DNA of 64,000 bases, taken from the NCBI RefSeq assembly GCF_017945865.1, contig NZ_CP072829.1, positions 992,001 to 1,056,000 of the forward strand, in the 5' to 3' direction. This stretch comes from Xiamenia xianingshaonis (GTDB lineage: Bacteria; Actinomycetota; Coriobacteriia; Coriobacteriales; Eggerthellaceae). Both the position numbers and the translations under genes were made by a program. The notes beneath the pieces were generated by a model. The model worked only from the letters and a program-made list of their open reading frames with translations, searched no databases and was not told where the DNA came from. How positions within the stretch are numbered: the first letter of the stretch is position 1; every line of letters starts with the position of its first letter. This document shows positions 50,880 to 60,404 of this stretch, in pieces.

Positions 50880-52370
50880 ATGATCTGCCCGAACTGCCAG
50901 AGAGAAAACCGCTCCACCGCCAAGTTCTGCGACGAATGCGGCTGTTCCTTGGCGAGCGCGGGCGATGTGCGTCCTGATGAGGCCGAACCCGGCGAGAACG
51001 CGGCGGGGCGCGCGGCCTCTGACGAAGCGGACGCACGCCCGAGCGACGATGCTGACGCGGCGGCAGGCGCCATGGCCGCCGACGATCCGACCGAGCGCGC
51101 GGCTTCGGAAGAGCGCGAAGCATCTGCGGAAGTCTCGGCGGCAGAAGAAGGCGCAGCCGACGCCGACGAGGCGGCTGAGCCAGGCGGCGGCGACGCGGCG
51201 AAAACGTCGCGGCTGCCCAACGACCTGACGCCGTTCGTTCCCCTCAAATCGCGCGAGGCGGCTGAGACCGGCCCGAAGATCGACCTGTCCGGCATCGACG
51301 AGTGCCTGGTCGATTCCAGCTACCAGCCGCCGAAAAACGCTTGGCGCACGGGCGACACGATGGAGCTGCCGCCGCTCGAAGGCGCTCAAACGTCGCGCCC
51401 CCGCGAATTCCGGGCCGACAACGACAAGCCCCAGAAGCGCCGCGTGAGCATCGCCGCCATCGTCTTCGGCTGTCTCGTCATTGCGCTCGGCATCGGCGCC
51501 TTCGCCACGTATTCCCTGGAAATGTGGGGCGGCAAGATCGTGCCTGACGTGGTGGGGAAGACCCAGACCGACGCCGAATACCTGCTCGGCGAGAAGTCGT
51601 TCTCCGTCCAGGTCAACGAGGTTCCGTCCGACGAAACGCAAGGCATCGTGCTGTCGATGGTGCCTTCGGCCGGCGGCCGGGTGGACGCCGACATGAGCGT
51701 CGTCATCAACGTGTCCGTTCCGCGCATCGTGCCCGATGTGGTGCAGGACCAGCGCGACGTGGCCGTGACGCGCCTGCAGGAAAGCGGCATCACGTCCGTC
51801 GTTTTCGAGGCCGAGCGATCAAGCGAGCATCCCGGCACCGTGCTGGCGGTCGATCCCAAGCCGGGGGTGCAGGTCAGCGGTGCCGAAGAGGTGACGCTGA
51901 CGCTGGCCGAGCCCTACACGGTGCCCGACGTGGCAGGCATGAAGAGCGAAGAGGCCGTGCGCGCGATCGAAGAGGCCGGGTACGTCGCCACGATAACCTA
52001 CGACACGAAAGACGCCGAAGAAAACGACGTCGTGCTGTCATCGAAGCCGGACGAAGGCGAGACGCTCGATCCCGGCTCAAGCGTCGAGCTCGTCGTGTCG
52101 ATGTCGCGCAGCGCCACGCTCGTGGACATCACCGAGGAATTCCTGCAGGACCTGAAAGACTCGAAAGAGCCGCTGCACGCCACGAACAACGGCATGTCCT
52201 ACCTGATCGAGTCGATCGATTCGGTGTCGTTCGACCATGACGAGACGACGGCCTTCGAGATCACGGCGAGCGACCCCGCCGCCACCGACACCAACGCCGT
52301 TTCCCGCGTGAAAGGCACCATCACCTGGGATCCGACCAACTACGTCGTCAGCATTGACGTGGAGTCCTGA
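50880..52370 (+). CDS. Zinc-ribbon membrane protein with three PASTA domains
   Basis: 496 residues from ATG 50880 (CCAGGAGT upstream; ATG 50871 touches it). The N-terminal zinc ribbon C3-x2-C6 and C17-x2-C20 is followed by 150 acidic, disordered residues, one membrane segment (189-212) and three PASTA domains (about 219-282, 283-345 and 346-410), each starting VPDV. A last 85 residues are unrecognised. PASTA domains bind peptidoglycan fragments and normally belong to Ser/Thr kinases or PBPs; there is no kinase here. It may relay cell-wall status to a cytoplasmic partner of the zinc ribbon. Confidence 0.85.
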   Translation: MICPNCQRENRSTAKFCDECGCSLASAGDVRPDEAEPGENAAGRAASDEADARPSDDADAAAGAMAADDPTERAASEEREASAEVSAAEEGAADADEAAEPGGGDAAKTSRLPNDLTPFVPLKSREAAETGPKIDLSGIDECLVDSSYQPPKNAWRTGDTMELPPLEGAQTSRPREFRADNDKPQKRRVSIAAIVFGCLVIALGIGAFATYSLEMWGGKIVPDVVGKTQTDAEYLLGEKSFSVQVNEVPSDETQGIVLSMVPSAGGRVDADMSVVINVSVPRIVPDVVQDQRDVAVTRLQESGITSVVFEAERSSEHPGTVLAVDPKPGVQVSGAEEVTLTLAEPYTVPDVAGMKSEEAVRAIEEAGYVATITYDTKDAEENDVVLSSKPDEGETLDPGSSVELVVSMSRSATLVDITEEFLQDLKDSKEPLHATNNGMSYLIESIDSVSFDHDETTAFEITASDPAATDTNAVSRVKGTITWDPTNYVVSIDVES

Positions 52371-52381
52371 TCGGGGCCTGC

Positions 52382-53158
52382 ATGGCGCATCCGATCGAGA
52401 GCCGCCGCGTCATCGTCTTGCGCAAGACGAAGCTGGGGGAAAGCGACCTGATTCTGCGCTGCCTGGGACAGGACGGCTCGCTTGTCGAGGCCGTCGCGAA
52501 GGGCGCCCGCAAGCCGACCAGCTCGTTCGCGTCGCGCCTTGAGCTGTACAGCTGCGCCGACGTGCTGTTGGCGCAGGGGCGCGGGCTTGCCATCGTGAAG
52601 GAGGCGCGCCTCGTCGAAGGCAACGCGGCGCTGCGATCCTCGTTCGAGCGTTCGGTGGCGGCGGCGCCTGCGGCCGAGCTTCTGACGCGCGTCGCCCAGC
52701 CCGACCTGGTGCATCCCCGGCTCTTCGACCTCACACGTGCCGCCTTCGACCGGCTGGCACGCGCGGAAGGCCCTGCCGTCTTGGCGCTCGTCGCGGCGCA
52801 CCTGCTCAAGGCCATGGCGATGGTCGGGTTTCAGCCGAGCTTTTCGGCCTGTTCGCGCTGCGGCGCTCCGGTCGACCTTGACGCCGCGCCGTCGTGCGTG
52901 CCGTTCTCGTTTTTGGAGGGCGGCGTCGTCTGCCCGGCGTGCCGGGCGCACGTCGAGACGACCGTCCAGGCGACCGAGACGCTGCGCTGGGCCCGCTACC
53001 TGCTGTCCGCCCGCCTGGACGAGGTGGCGGCCGTCGGCATCGGAGCGGACGCGGCCGCCGGCGCGCTGCGCTTTGACCAGGCCTGGATCAAGGTCCATGC
53101 CGACTGTCGCCTCAAATCCCTGGAATTCCTGTTCACGAGCGGGCTTCAGGCCGTCTGA
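52382..53158 (+). CDS. recO: DNA repair protein RecO
   Basis: 258 residues. The N-terminal OB fold begins SRRVIVLRKTKLGESDLILR; a zinc site is formed by CSRCG and CPACR (about residues 158-183). RecO loads RecA on SSB-coated DNA with RecR. The usual neighbour era is one gene upstream. Confidence 0.93.
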   Translation: MAHPIESRRVIVLRKTKLGESDLILRCLGQDGSLVEAVAKGARKPTSSFASRLELYSCADVLLAQGRGLAIVKEARLVEGNAALRSSFERSVAAAPAAELLTRVAQPDLVHPRLFDLTRAAFDRLARAEGPAVLALVAAHLLKAMAMVGFQPSFSACSRCGAPVDLDAAPSCVPFSFLEGGVVCPACRAHVETTVQATETLRWARYLLSARLDEVAAVGIGADAAAGALRFDQAWIKVHADCRLKSLEFLFTSGLQAV

Positions 53159-53248
53159 GGCGAAGCGCTCGTCTGGAAAGCAGCCGTTTTCCGTCTGCGT
53201 CGCGCGGGCGGTGCGCTATACTTCCGTCGCGTGTGAGAGAGGAGACGT

Positions 53249-53500
53249 ATGCATGTGTACAAAACGCGGGGCGTGTGCTCCCGCAGCATCGCCGTCGACG
53301 TGAAAGACGGCGTCGTGAACGAGGTCGCCTTCGAGGGAGGCTGCGACGGCAACCTCAAGGCCGTGTCGAAGCTCGTGCGCGGCATGAAGGTCGACGACGT
53401 GGCCGCCCTTTTGGAGGGCAACACGTGCGGCCCGCGGTCCACGTCGTGCGCCGACCAGCTGGTGCGCGCCCTGCGCGAGGCCGAGGCTGTCGAGGCGTAA
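53249..53500 (+). CDS. TSCPD-domain protein (TIGR03905 family)
   Basis: 83 residues. The block EVAFEGGCDGNLKAVSKLV and the ending CGPRSTSCADQLVRAL match the small TIGR03905/TSCPD proteins, whose cysteines probably bind zinc. The domain is related to the C-terminal part of B12-dependent ribonucleotide reductase. The function is unknown. A TATACT box (53217-53222) and GAGAGGAG precede the ATG. Confidence 0.88.
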   Translation: MHVYKTRGVCSRSIAVDVKDGVVNEVAFEGGCDGNLKAVSKLVRGMKVDDVAALLEGNTCGPRSTSCADQLVRALREAEAVEA

Positions 53501-53770
53501 GCGAGCGCCGGGCCGCCCGGCGACCGCCCATACTGCGCAGCCCGGCGAGCGGCCCGGGAAGCGCCTGCGCTTGTGCATTCGGTGAACGTGTCGGAAACGT
53601 TGCGCGCAAGCGGCAGCCTTCCCCTATACTAGACAGGCTGCCCAAACGGGCGGTCACTTGATGCTTGGCTTCTACGGCTTCCATGGAAGCTCAGCTTCGA
53701 GCGGGAATGACGGAAGGCCTTCTTCGCAAGGCCCCAAGCGCGGCGCGATCGCCGCAAGAAAGGCACTGAC
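53501..53770 (+). promoter_or_regulatory. rpsO: rpsO promoter and structured leader
   Basis: A TTGCGC box (53600-53605) and TATACT (53625-53630) form a promoter with a 19-bp spacer. The leader of about 135 nt includes the palindrome gcttccatggaagc (about 53679-53692) and a ggcctt/aaggcc stem. S15 is known to repress its own translation through leader RNA in several bacteria, so this leader may do the same; no specific known leader class is recognised. Confidence 0.45.
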
Positions 53771-54058
53771 ATGGCAGACAAGCTCAGCATCACCAAAGAG
53801 CGCACCGCCGAGCTCATCAAGGAATACGGCAAAAGCGAGCACGATTCCGGCTCCCCCGAGGTCCAAGTCGCCATCCTGACGGACCGCATCCGCAACCTCA
53901 CCGAGCACCTGAAGGTCCACAAGAAGGACAACCACACCCGACGCGGCCTCATGATGCTCATCGGCAAGCGTCGCGGCATGTTGAAGTACATCAAGGAGCG
54001 CGACATCGAAGAGTACCGCGTCCTGATCAAGAAGCTCGGCATCCGCGACAACATCTAG
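53771..54058 (+). CDS. rpsO: 30S ribosomal protein S15
   Basis: 95 residues, slightly longer than the common 89. The blocks [36 protein letters not shown] and [17 protein letters not shown] are standard. It binds 16S rRNA early in assembly. pnp follows after a terminator, the classic rpsO-pnp order. Confidence 0.97.
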   Translation: MADKLSITKERTAELIKEYGKSEHDSGSPEVQVAILTDRIRNLTEHLKVHKKDNHTRRGLMMLIGKRRGMLKYIKERDIEEYRVLIKKLGIRDNI

Positions 54059-54068
54059 TTCGCCCGTC

Positions 54069-54091
54069 AAGCCCGCCATGCGCGGGCTTTT
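54069..54091 (+). terminator. Terminator after rpsO
   Basis: aagcccgc (54069-54076) pairs with gcgggctt (54082-54089), a 5-nt loop, ending in TTTT. Confidence 0.8.
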
Positions 54092-54240
54092 CATTGGAAA
54101 GCGTCCGCAAGGGCGCTTTCGCCGGTCGAAGGCGCAAGGAGTGCTCCTTTGCTCGGGGCGGGGCGCGAATGGAACGTAACGCCCGCCGAAGAAGCTGGCT
54201 GCACTAGGGCACGCCAGGAGAAGAGAAAGAATTTGACACT

Positions 54241-56472
54241 ATGGAAAAGATTGTCGAGTCGTTCGAGCTTTTCGGCAAGCACTACACGATGACGACGGGG
54301 GAGCTTGCGAAGCAGGCCTCCGGATCCGTCGTTGTGACCTGCGGCGACACCACGGTGCTCGTCACTGCCGTCATCTCCAAAGAGGAGCGAGACTACGACT
54401 TCTTCCCGCTGACCGTCGACTTCATGGAGAAGATGTACGCGGTGGGACGCATTCCCGGCGGCTATTTGAAGCGCGAGGCGAAGCCGTCTGACAAAGGCAC
54501 CCTGATCGCCCGCATGATCGACCGCCCCATCCGTCCCGGGTTCGTGGACGGCTTCAAGCGCGAGGTCCACATCGTGGCCACCACGCTCGTCGTCGACGGC
54601 GAGAATCCGCCCGACACCATCTGCGTGGGCGGCGCGAGCGCGGCCCTCATGATCGGCGCCGCGCCCTTCGACGGCCCGGCCGCCTGCGTGCGCATCGCCC
54701 GCAACCCGGAAACCGGCGAGTTCATCGTGAACCCCACCTATGCCGAAATGGAAGCGAGCGACCTGGAGCTGACCATCGCCGGCACCGCTGACTACATCTC
54801 GATGGTCGAAGCCGGCGCCAAGGGTGTCTCCGAAGAGGACATGCTCGCCGCCATGACGTTCGGCCAGGAGGCCATTGCGGAATTCTGCGCCGTCCAGCAG
54901 CGCTTCTTGGACCGCTGCAACATCGAGCCGAAGGAATGGCCCATCCACGTGCCCGACCCGGCGATCGAAGAGCGTGTGTCCCCGTACCTCGAGCAGATGT
55001 CCGCCGCCCTGCACGACGCCGACAAGGCGACTCGCATGGCCAAGGTCGAAGCGCTGAAGGACGAGATCAAGGCCAGCCAGTTCACCGAAGAAGAGCAGGC
55101 CGCTTGGAAAAGCGACATCGCTGCTGTCACGAAGGCGCTCGAGAAGAAGGCCATGCGCGCCATGGTGCTCGCCACCGGCGAGCGCGCCGACGGTCGTGCG
55201 CCCGACGAGATCCGCCCGCTCTACATCGTGCCGGGCTTTTTGCCCCGCGTGCACGGATCGGGCCTGTTCCAGCGCGGCCAGACCCAGGCGCTTTCGGTCT
55301 GCACGCTCGGCATGCTCAACGAGTGGCAGCGCCTCGACACCATCGACCCGGCCGAGGGCAAGCGCTACATGCACCAGTACAACTTCCCGCCGTACTCCAC
55401 GGGCGAAACGGGCCGCATGGGCGCTCCGAAGCGCCGCGAGATCGGTCACGGCGCGCTTGCGGAACGCGCGCTTTTGCCGGTGCTGCCGACTGAAGACGAA
55501 TTCCCCTACGCCATCCGCGTCGTCTCCGAGATCCTCGAATCCAACGGCTCGTCGTCCATGGCTTCCACCTGCGGCTCCACCCTTGCGCTCATGGACGCCG
55601 GCGTGCCCATCAAGGCGCCGGTCTCCGGCATCGCCATGGGGCTCATCAAGGAGGGCGACGACGTCGTTATCCTCTCCGACATCCAGGGCATCGAGGACTT
55701 CCTCGGTGACATGGACTTCAAGGTGTGCGGCACGGCGGAGGGCATCACGGCGCTGCAGATGGACAACAAGGCCAAGGGCCTGTCCGTCGACATCCTGGCC
55801 CGTGCGCTGAAGCAGGCCAAGGAAGGCCGCGCGTTCATCCTCGACGCCATGCTGCAGACCATCGACGCTCCGCGCCCCGAGCTTTCGGCCTATGCGCCGC
55901 GCATCGAGACCATCCACATCCCGGTCGACAAGATCCGCGAGGTCATCGGCACGGGCGGCAAGGTGGTCCGCGGCATCCAGGACGAGACGGGCGCTTCCAT
56001 CGACATCCACGAGGACGGCACCATCCATATCGCCGCCATCGACGGGGAAGCGGGCGAAGCGGCCAAGGCCATGATCCTCGGCATTGTGAAAGAGCCCGAG
56101 GTCGGCGAAGAGTACGAAGGCGAAGTCGTCGGCATCAAGGACTTCGGCGCGTTCGTGAAGCTCACGCCGAGCAAAGACGGGCTGCTGCACATCTCGCGCG
56201 TCGCCAACGGGCGTATCGGCAAGGTGGAAGACGTGCTGTCGATCGGCGACGTGGTGAAGGTGAAGGTCATCGAGGTCGACCCGAACACGGGCAAGATCTC
56301 GCTCGACCGCCTCGACAAGCCCGAGGCGCCGGCTGCGCCCGCTGGCGAGGCGAGGCCGCGCCGCGAGCGCAGCGATAGGGGCGAGCACAAGGACAACCGT
56401 CCGGGCCGTTCCTCGCGCGAAGGCCGTCCCGCCGGACGCACGCCGCGCCGCCGCCACGAGCCGAAGGAGTAG
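54241..56472 (+). CDS. pnp: Polyribonucleotide nucleotidyltransferase (PNPase)
   Basis: 743 residues. Two RNase PH domains (first with YDFFPLTVDF, second with DGRAPDEIRPL and the catalytic ESNGSSSMASTCG region), a KH domain (VIGTGGKVVRGIQDETGA) and an S1 domain (EYEGEVVGIKDFGAFVKL) are in order. The last 45 residues are Arg-rich and disordered. It degrades RNA from the 3' end with phosphate. The ATG is 20 bp from the purine-rich AGGAGAAGAGAAAG, so initiation may be weak or regulated by PNPase itself, as in E. coli. Confidence 0.96.
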   Translation: MEKIVESFELFGKHYTMTTGELAKQASGSVVVTCGDTTVLVTAVISKEERDYDFFPLTVDFMEKMYAVGRIPGGYLKREAKPSDKGTLIARMIDRPIRPGFVDGFKREVHIVATTLVVDGENPPDTICVGGASAALMIGAAPFDGPAACVRIARNPETGEFIVNPTYAEMEASDLELTIAGTADYISMVEAGAKGVSEEDMLAAMTFGQEAIAEFCAVQQRFLDRCNIEPKEWPIHVPDPAIEERVSPYLEQMSAALHDADKATRMAKVEALKDEIKASQFTEEEQAAWKSDIAAVTKALEKKAMRAMVLATGERADGRAPDEIRPLYIVPGFLPRVHGSGLFQRGQTQALSVCTLGMLNEWQRLDTIDPAEGKRYMHQYNFPPYSTGETGRMGAPKRREIGHGALAERALLPVLPTEDEFPYAIRVVSEILESNGSSSMASTCGSTLALMDAGVPIKAPVSGIAMGLIKEGDDVVILSDIQGIEDFLGDMDFKVCGTAEGITALQMDNKAKGLSVDILARALKQAKEGRAFILDAMLQTIDAPRPELSAYAPRIETIHIPVDKIREVIGTGGKVVRGIQDETGASIDIHEDGTIHIAAIDGEAGEAAKAMILGIVKEPEVGEEYEGEVVGIKDFGAFVKLTPSKDGLLHISRVANGRIGKVEDVLSIGDVVKVKVIEVDPNTGKISLDRLDKPEAPAAPAGEARPRRERSDRGEHKDNRPGRSSREGRPAGRTPRRRHEPKE

Positions 56473-56476
56473 GGGC

Positions 56477-57253
56477 ATGATCACCGTAGCTGTCGCCGGA
56501 TGCGCCGGCCGCATGGGAAGCGCCGTCGTCGACGCCGTGAAGGCCGCCGACGACCTGGAGCTGGTCTGCGGCATCGATCCGTCCTGCCCGCGGTCGAGCG
56601 AAGAGGGGGCGTATCCAGTGCATTCCAGCGTGCAAGACGCCATAGACGCCGCCGATTTCGACGTGCTGGTGGACTTCACGCGCCCTGACGTGGTGGAAGG
56701 CAACCTGCGCGTCGCGCTGCCGGCTGGAGTGGACTGCGTGGTGGGCACGACCGGGCTTTCCGACGAGACGCTTGCCGAGCTTGCCGCCTTGGCGCCTGCA
56801 GGCACGTGTTTGTTCTATGCGCCGAACTTCACGACCGGCGCTGTGCTCATGATGGAGTTCGCGAAAGCGGCCGCGCCGTATTTCCCGGAGGCCGAGGTCA
56901 TCGAGATGCACCACTGCAAGAAGCTCGACGCTCCGTCGGGCACGGCGGTGCGCACGGCGGCCCTCATCTCCGAGGCCCGTGGACGCGACAGCGCCGCTCC
57001 CGGCAAAGAGACCGAGATCGCCGGCGCCGAAGGGGCGCGCGGGGCGCTCGTGTCCGGCGTGCCGGTCCATTCGGTGCGCTCGATGGGCTTCGTCGCCAGC
57101 CAGGAAGCGGTCTTCGGGTCGCTTGGCCAGACGCTGACCATCCGCCACGATTCGTGGGACCGGACGTCCTACATGCCCGGCGTGCTGCTCGGCATCCGCA
57201 GCGTCGGGGAGCGTGACGGCCTCATTGTAGGTTTGGAGAACTTCATGGCCTAG
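56477..57253 (+). CDS. dapB: 4-hydroxy-tetrahydrodipicolinate reductase
   Basis: 258 residues. The NAD(P) loop VAGCAGRMGSAV and the active-site block EMHHCKKLDAPSGTAVRTA are complete. It makes tetrahydrodipicolinate for lysine and cell-wall diaminopimelate. It starts 4 bp after pnp and precedes dapA. Confidence 0.95.
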   Translation: MITVAVAGCAGRMGSAVVDAVKAADDLELVCGIDPSCPRSSEEGAYPVHSSVQDAIDAADFDVLVDFTRPDVVEGNLRVALPAGVDCVVGTTGLSDETLAELAALAPAGTCLFYAPNFTTGAVLMMEFAKAAAPYFPEAEVIEMHHCKKLDAPSGTAVRTAALISEARGRDSAAPGKETEIAGAEGARGALVSGVPVHSVRSMGFVASQEAVFGSLGQTLTIRHDSWDRTSYMPGVLLGIRSVGERDGLIVGLENFMA

Positions 57254-57257
57254 CAAT

Positions 57258-57289
57258 CGACCCATGGCATAATGAACTGTCATGGGTCG
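57258..57289 (+). terminator. Hairpin between dapB and dapA
   Basis: cgacccatg (57258-57266) pairs with catgggtcg (57281-57289), 14-nt loop, followed by the T-rich ttctctttt. It may partly end transcription before dapA. Confidence 0.5.
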
Positions 57290-57317
57290 TTCTCTTTTGG
57301 CTTGAAAGGAACTGAGT

Positions 57318-58208
57318 ATGTCGCAACTTCGCTTTGGCCGCATGATCACCGCCATGGTCACGCCGTTCAACGACGCGCTCGAGCTGGATCTCGATCGTGC
57401 ACAGGAGCTTGCAGTGCGCCTGGTCGAAGGCGGCAACGACGCACTCATCGTCAACGGCACCACGGGCGAGAGCCCGACGGTGTTCTATCCGCAGAAGATC
57501 GAGCTGTTCCGCGCGGTCGTCTCGGCCGTCGGCGGGCGCGTTCCGATCATCGCCAACGTGGGCGACAACTGCACGGCCGACACGGTGCAGTTCGCTTCCG
57601 ACGTGGCAAAACTCGGCGTTGACGCGTTCATGTGCGTCGTGCCGTACTACAACAAGCCTCCGCAAGAGGGCCTGTACCGCCATTTCGCCGCCATCGCCGA
57701 ATCGACCGAGCTGCCCATCGTGCTGTACAACATTCCGGGCCGCTGCTCGATCAACATGGAGGCCGAAACGACGCTGCGGCTTGCGCGCGACTTTGAGAAC
57801 ATCGTCGCCGTCAAGGAGGCGTCGGGCAACTTCGACCAGATCAAGGCCATCATCGACGGTGCGCCGGAAGACTTCGTCGTCTATTCCGGCGACGATTCGG
57901 CCACCCTTCCCATCATGCGCTTGGGCGGCGCCGGGGTCATTTCGACCATCGGCAATGTCGCGCCGGGCCGCATGAAGGAAATCGTCGAGCTTGCCGCTGC
58001 GGGGGACTGGGCTGCGGCCGAGGCGAAGAACGAAGCACTCATGCCGCTCATGACGGGGCTCTTCGAAACGGCCAACCCCATCCTCGTGAAAGAGGCGCTT
58101 TCGCTCGTCGGCTTCCCGGTCGGCGGCGTGCGGCTGCCGCTCGTGCCGGCAACGCCTGCCCAGTCCGAGCGACTGGCAAACACGATGCGCGAGGTCGGCG
58201 TCCTGTAG
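57318..58208 (+). CDS. dapA: 4-hydroxy-tetrahydrodipicolinate synthase
   Basis: 296 residues. NGTTGESPTV, the YYNKPPQEGLYRHF tyrosine region and the Schiff-base lysine in IVAVKEASGN are all present. It joins pyruvate and aspartate semialdehyde, the step before DapB. Gene order dapB-dapA with close spacing suggests shared control. Confidence 0.96.
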   Translation: MSQLRFGRMITAMVTPFNDALELDLDRAQELAVRLVEGGNDALIVNGTTGESPTVFYPQKIELFRAVVSAVGGRVPIIANVGDNCTADTVQFASDVAKLGVDAFMCVVPYYNKPPQEGLYRHFAAIAESTELPIVLYNIPGRCSINMEAETTLRLARDFENIVAVKEASGNFDQIKAIIDGAPEDFVVYSGDDSATLPIMRLGGAGVISTIGNVAPGRMKEIVELAAAGDWAAAEAKNEALMPLMTGLFETANPILVKEALSLVGFPVGGVRLPLVPATPAQSERLANTMREVGVL

Positions 58209-58243
58209 AGACGCACCTGCGCACACATTTTCATTCGCACGCA

Positions 58244-58274
58244 CAAAGGAGGGCGCACGCGGTGCCCTCCTTTG
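58244..58274 (+). terminator. Hairpin between dapA and rnj
   Basis: caaaggagggc (58244-58254) pairs perfectly with gccctcctttg (58264-58274), 9-nt loop. It ends the dap transcript. Its left arm contains an AAAGGAGG sequence that resembles a Shine-Dalgarno but has no start codon after it. Confidence 0.65.
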
Positions 58275-58296
58275 AGCATAGAACGCAAGGAGTATT

Positions 58297-60192
58297 ATGG
58301 AACAACTCGGTCAGCGCCATAAAAGCGCTGATAGGAAACAAGGCGGCCCTCAGGGCCAGCGCGAGCATGCCAAGACGCGCCAGGGCGCCTCTCCCCAGGG
58401 CGAGAAGACCCGTTCGTACAAGCACGTCTCCATCGAGCACAAGCGCCCGAGCCTGACGAAGGAGGGCAACGCCGGGCAGCGCCAGGCGAACTCGTCGCGC
58501 GGCCGCAAGCGGACGTTCGATTCGTCGAAGAAGGACAAGGGCGCCACGCTCAAGATCATCCCGCTCGGCGGCCTTGACGCCATCGGCATGAACATGACGG
58601 CGTTCGAGTGCAAAGGCGACATGATTCTCGACGACGCCGGCCTCATGTTCCCCGACGACAACCACCCCGGCGTCGACCTCATTTTGCCGGACTACACCTA
58701 CGTGCTTGAGCATGCCCGCAAGCTCAAGGGCATCGTCATCACGCACGGCCATGAAGACCACACCGGGTCTTTGCCGTATTTGTACAAAGACCTCGACGTG
58801 CCGGTTCCCATCTATGGCACAAAGATGACCTTGGGACTCATCGAAGGCAAGTTCGCCGAGCACAAGATCAAAAACGCCCGGCTCGTCGAGATCAAGCCGG
58901 GCGACACCGTCAAGCTGGGCTGCTTCACGGCCGAATTCTTCGCCGTGAACCATTCCATTCCTGGCTCGGTCGGCGTGTTTTTCCGCTGCCCGGCGGGAAA
59001 CGTCCTGCACACGGGCGACTTCAAGCTCGACCAGACGCCCATCGACGGCGTCACGACCGACTTCGGGGCTTTGGCGCGCTTCTCGACGGAGGGCGTCGAC
59101 CTCATGATGAGCGACTCCACCAACGCCATGAACCCCAATTTCACGTTGAGCGAAGCCGAAGTGGGCAAGGAGCTGTCCAAGATCATCGCCCAGGCGCGGG
59201 GCCGCGTCATCATCGCGTCGTTCGCGAGCCATATCCATCGCATGCAGCAGATCTGCGACGCGGCGGTGGCAAGCGGGCGCAAAGTGGTCGTCACGGGCCG
59301 CTCGATGATCCAGAACACCGACATCGCACGGCGGCTCGGGTACCTCAACATTTCCGACGACGACCTCATCGACGCCTATGAGCTGAAGGACATCCCGTCT
59401 GACCAGGTCGTCATCATGTGCACGGGCAGCCAGGGCGAGCCGCTTTCGGCGCTTGCCCGCATCGCCAACGGCGAGCACAAGACCATCGACATCGAAGAGG
59501 GCGACACGGTCATCATCTCGGCCACGCCCGTTCCCGGCAACGAGAAGGCCGTCACGCGCGTCGTGAACCAGCTGGCCAAGATCGGCGCCGACGTGTGGGA
59601 CAAAAGCCGCGGACGCGTGCACGTGTCGGGCCATGCCGGCGCCGAGGAGTTGAAGCTCGTGCTGTCCATCGTGCAGCCGAAGGCCTTCATGCCGGTGCAC
59701 GGCGAAGCGTCGCATCTTCGAGCGCACGCGCGTCTGGCCGAGGCCACCGGCGTGCCGGTCGAGAACATCTTCGTCTGCGAGAACGGCGAGAGCCTGGAGC
59801 TGTCGGCCGGCGGCATCGAGCGCGGCGAGACCGTTCAAAGCGGCATCGTGTTCGTGGACGGGCTGTCGGTCGGCGACACGTCGATGGCGGTGCTCGAAGA
59901 GCGCAGCGCTTTGTCCTCGCAAGGCGTCGTGTCGATCGCGGCGGCCCTGAACCTGAAGAAGCGCACGCTTCTGGGCGATCCGGCCATCGAGATGCACGGC
60001 GTGTCGGGCGGCGACGACGGGTATCTGCTCGACGACGCGACGACACGGGTGCGCAACGCGCTTCTGCGCACGCTTGACAAGGGCTGCGGCGCGAAAGAGC
60101 TCAAGAAGGCCGCCCGCGACTCGGTGCACTCGCTTTTGTGGGAGCGCACGAAGACGCGCCCGATGGTGGTCGTGAGCCTGCTCGAGGTGTAG
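58297..60192 (+). CDS. rnj: Ribonuclease J
   Basis: 631 residues. The metallo-beta-lactamase motif THGHEDHTG and the beta-CASP motifs (CTGSQGEPLSALARIA, ISATPVPGNE, HVSGHAG) are intact. About 80 basic, disordered residues precede the catalytic domain, compared with none in B. subtilis RNase J1. It has 5'-exo- and endoribonuclease activity. ATG 58297 has AAGGAG 5 bp upstream. Confidence 0.94.
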   Translation: MEQLGQRHKSADRKQGGPQGQREHAKTRQGASPQGEKTRSYKHVSIEHKRPSLTKEGNAGQRQANSSRGRKRTFDSSKKDKGATLKIIPLGGLDAIGMNMTAFECKGDMILDDAGLMFPDDNHPGVDLILPDYTYVLEHARKLKGIVITHGHEDHTGSLPYLYKDLDVPVPIYGTKMTLGLIEGKFAEHKIKNARLVEIKPGDTVKLGCFTAEFFAVNHSIPGSVGVFFRCPAGNVLHTGDFKLDQTPIDGVTTDFGALARFSTEGVDLMMSDSTNAMNPNFTLSEAEVGKELSKIIAQARGRVIIASFASHIHRMQQICDAAVASGRKVVVTGRSMIQNTDIARRLGYLNISDDDLIDAYELKDIPSDQVVIMCTGSQGEPLSALARIANGEHKTIDIEEGDTVIISATPVPGNEKAVTRVVNQLAKIGADVWDKSRGRVHVSGHAGAEELKLVLSIVQPKAFMPVHGEASHLRAHARLAEATGVPVENIFVCENGESLELSAGGIERGETVQSGIVFVDGLSVGDTSMAVLEERSALSSQGVVSIAAALNLKKRTLLGDPAIEMHGVSGGDDGYLLDDATTRVRNALLRTLDKGCGAKELKKAARDSVHSLLWERTKTRPMVVVSLLEV

Positions 60193-60317
60193 ATTTCCCT
60201 GGGGAAACGCTGTTCGGATTCGGAACAAGACGGCCTCAGTCGGCGTTCCCCTTGTTCGCCCGTTTCGCGGAGAGTGGCGCGGGCGACGCGCCAAGACCTT
60301 TGGCATAGGCTATACTG

Positions 60318-60353
60318 AAAGATGCATGGGCTGTTCGTCCCATGCATCTTTTT
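60318..60353 (+). terminator. Strong terminator before ftsK
   Basis: aaagatgcatggg (60318-60330) pairs perfectly with cccatgcatcttt (60339-60351), 8-nt loop, then Ts. A TATACT box at 60311-60316 sits immediately before it and could start the ftsK transcript from within the hairpin, removing the terminator from that message. Confidence 0.8.
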
Positions 60354-60404
60354 CGTTGGAGAAAACCCGCTTGCATGCAGCTGAAACACAAAAGGAGCAG
60401 GTTC

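Noticed and set aside
60342-60404. ATG 60342 as the start of ftsK
   Set aside because: It lies inside a perfect terminator hairpin; GTG 60405 has a correctly spaced AAAGGAG.
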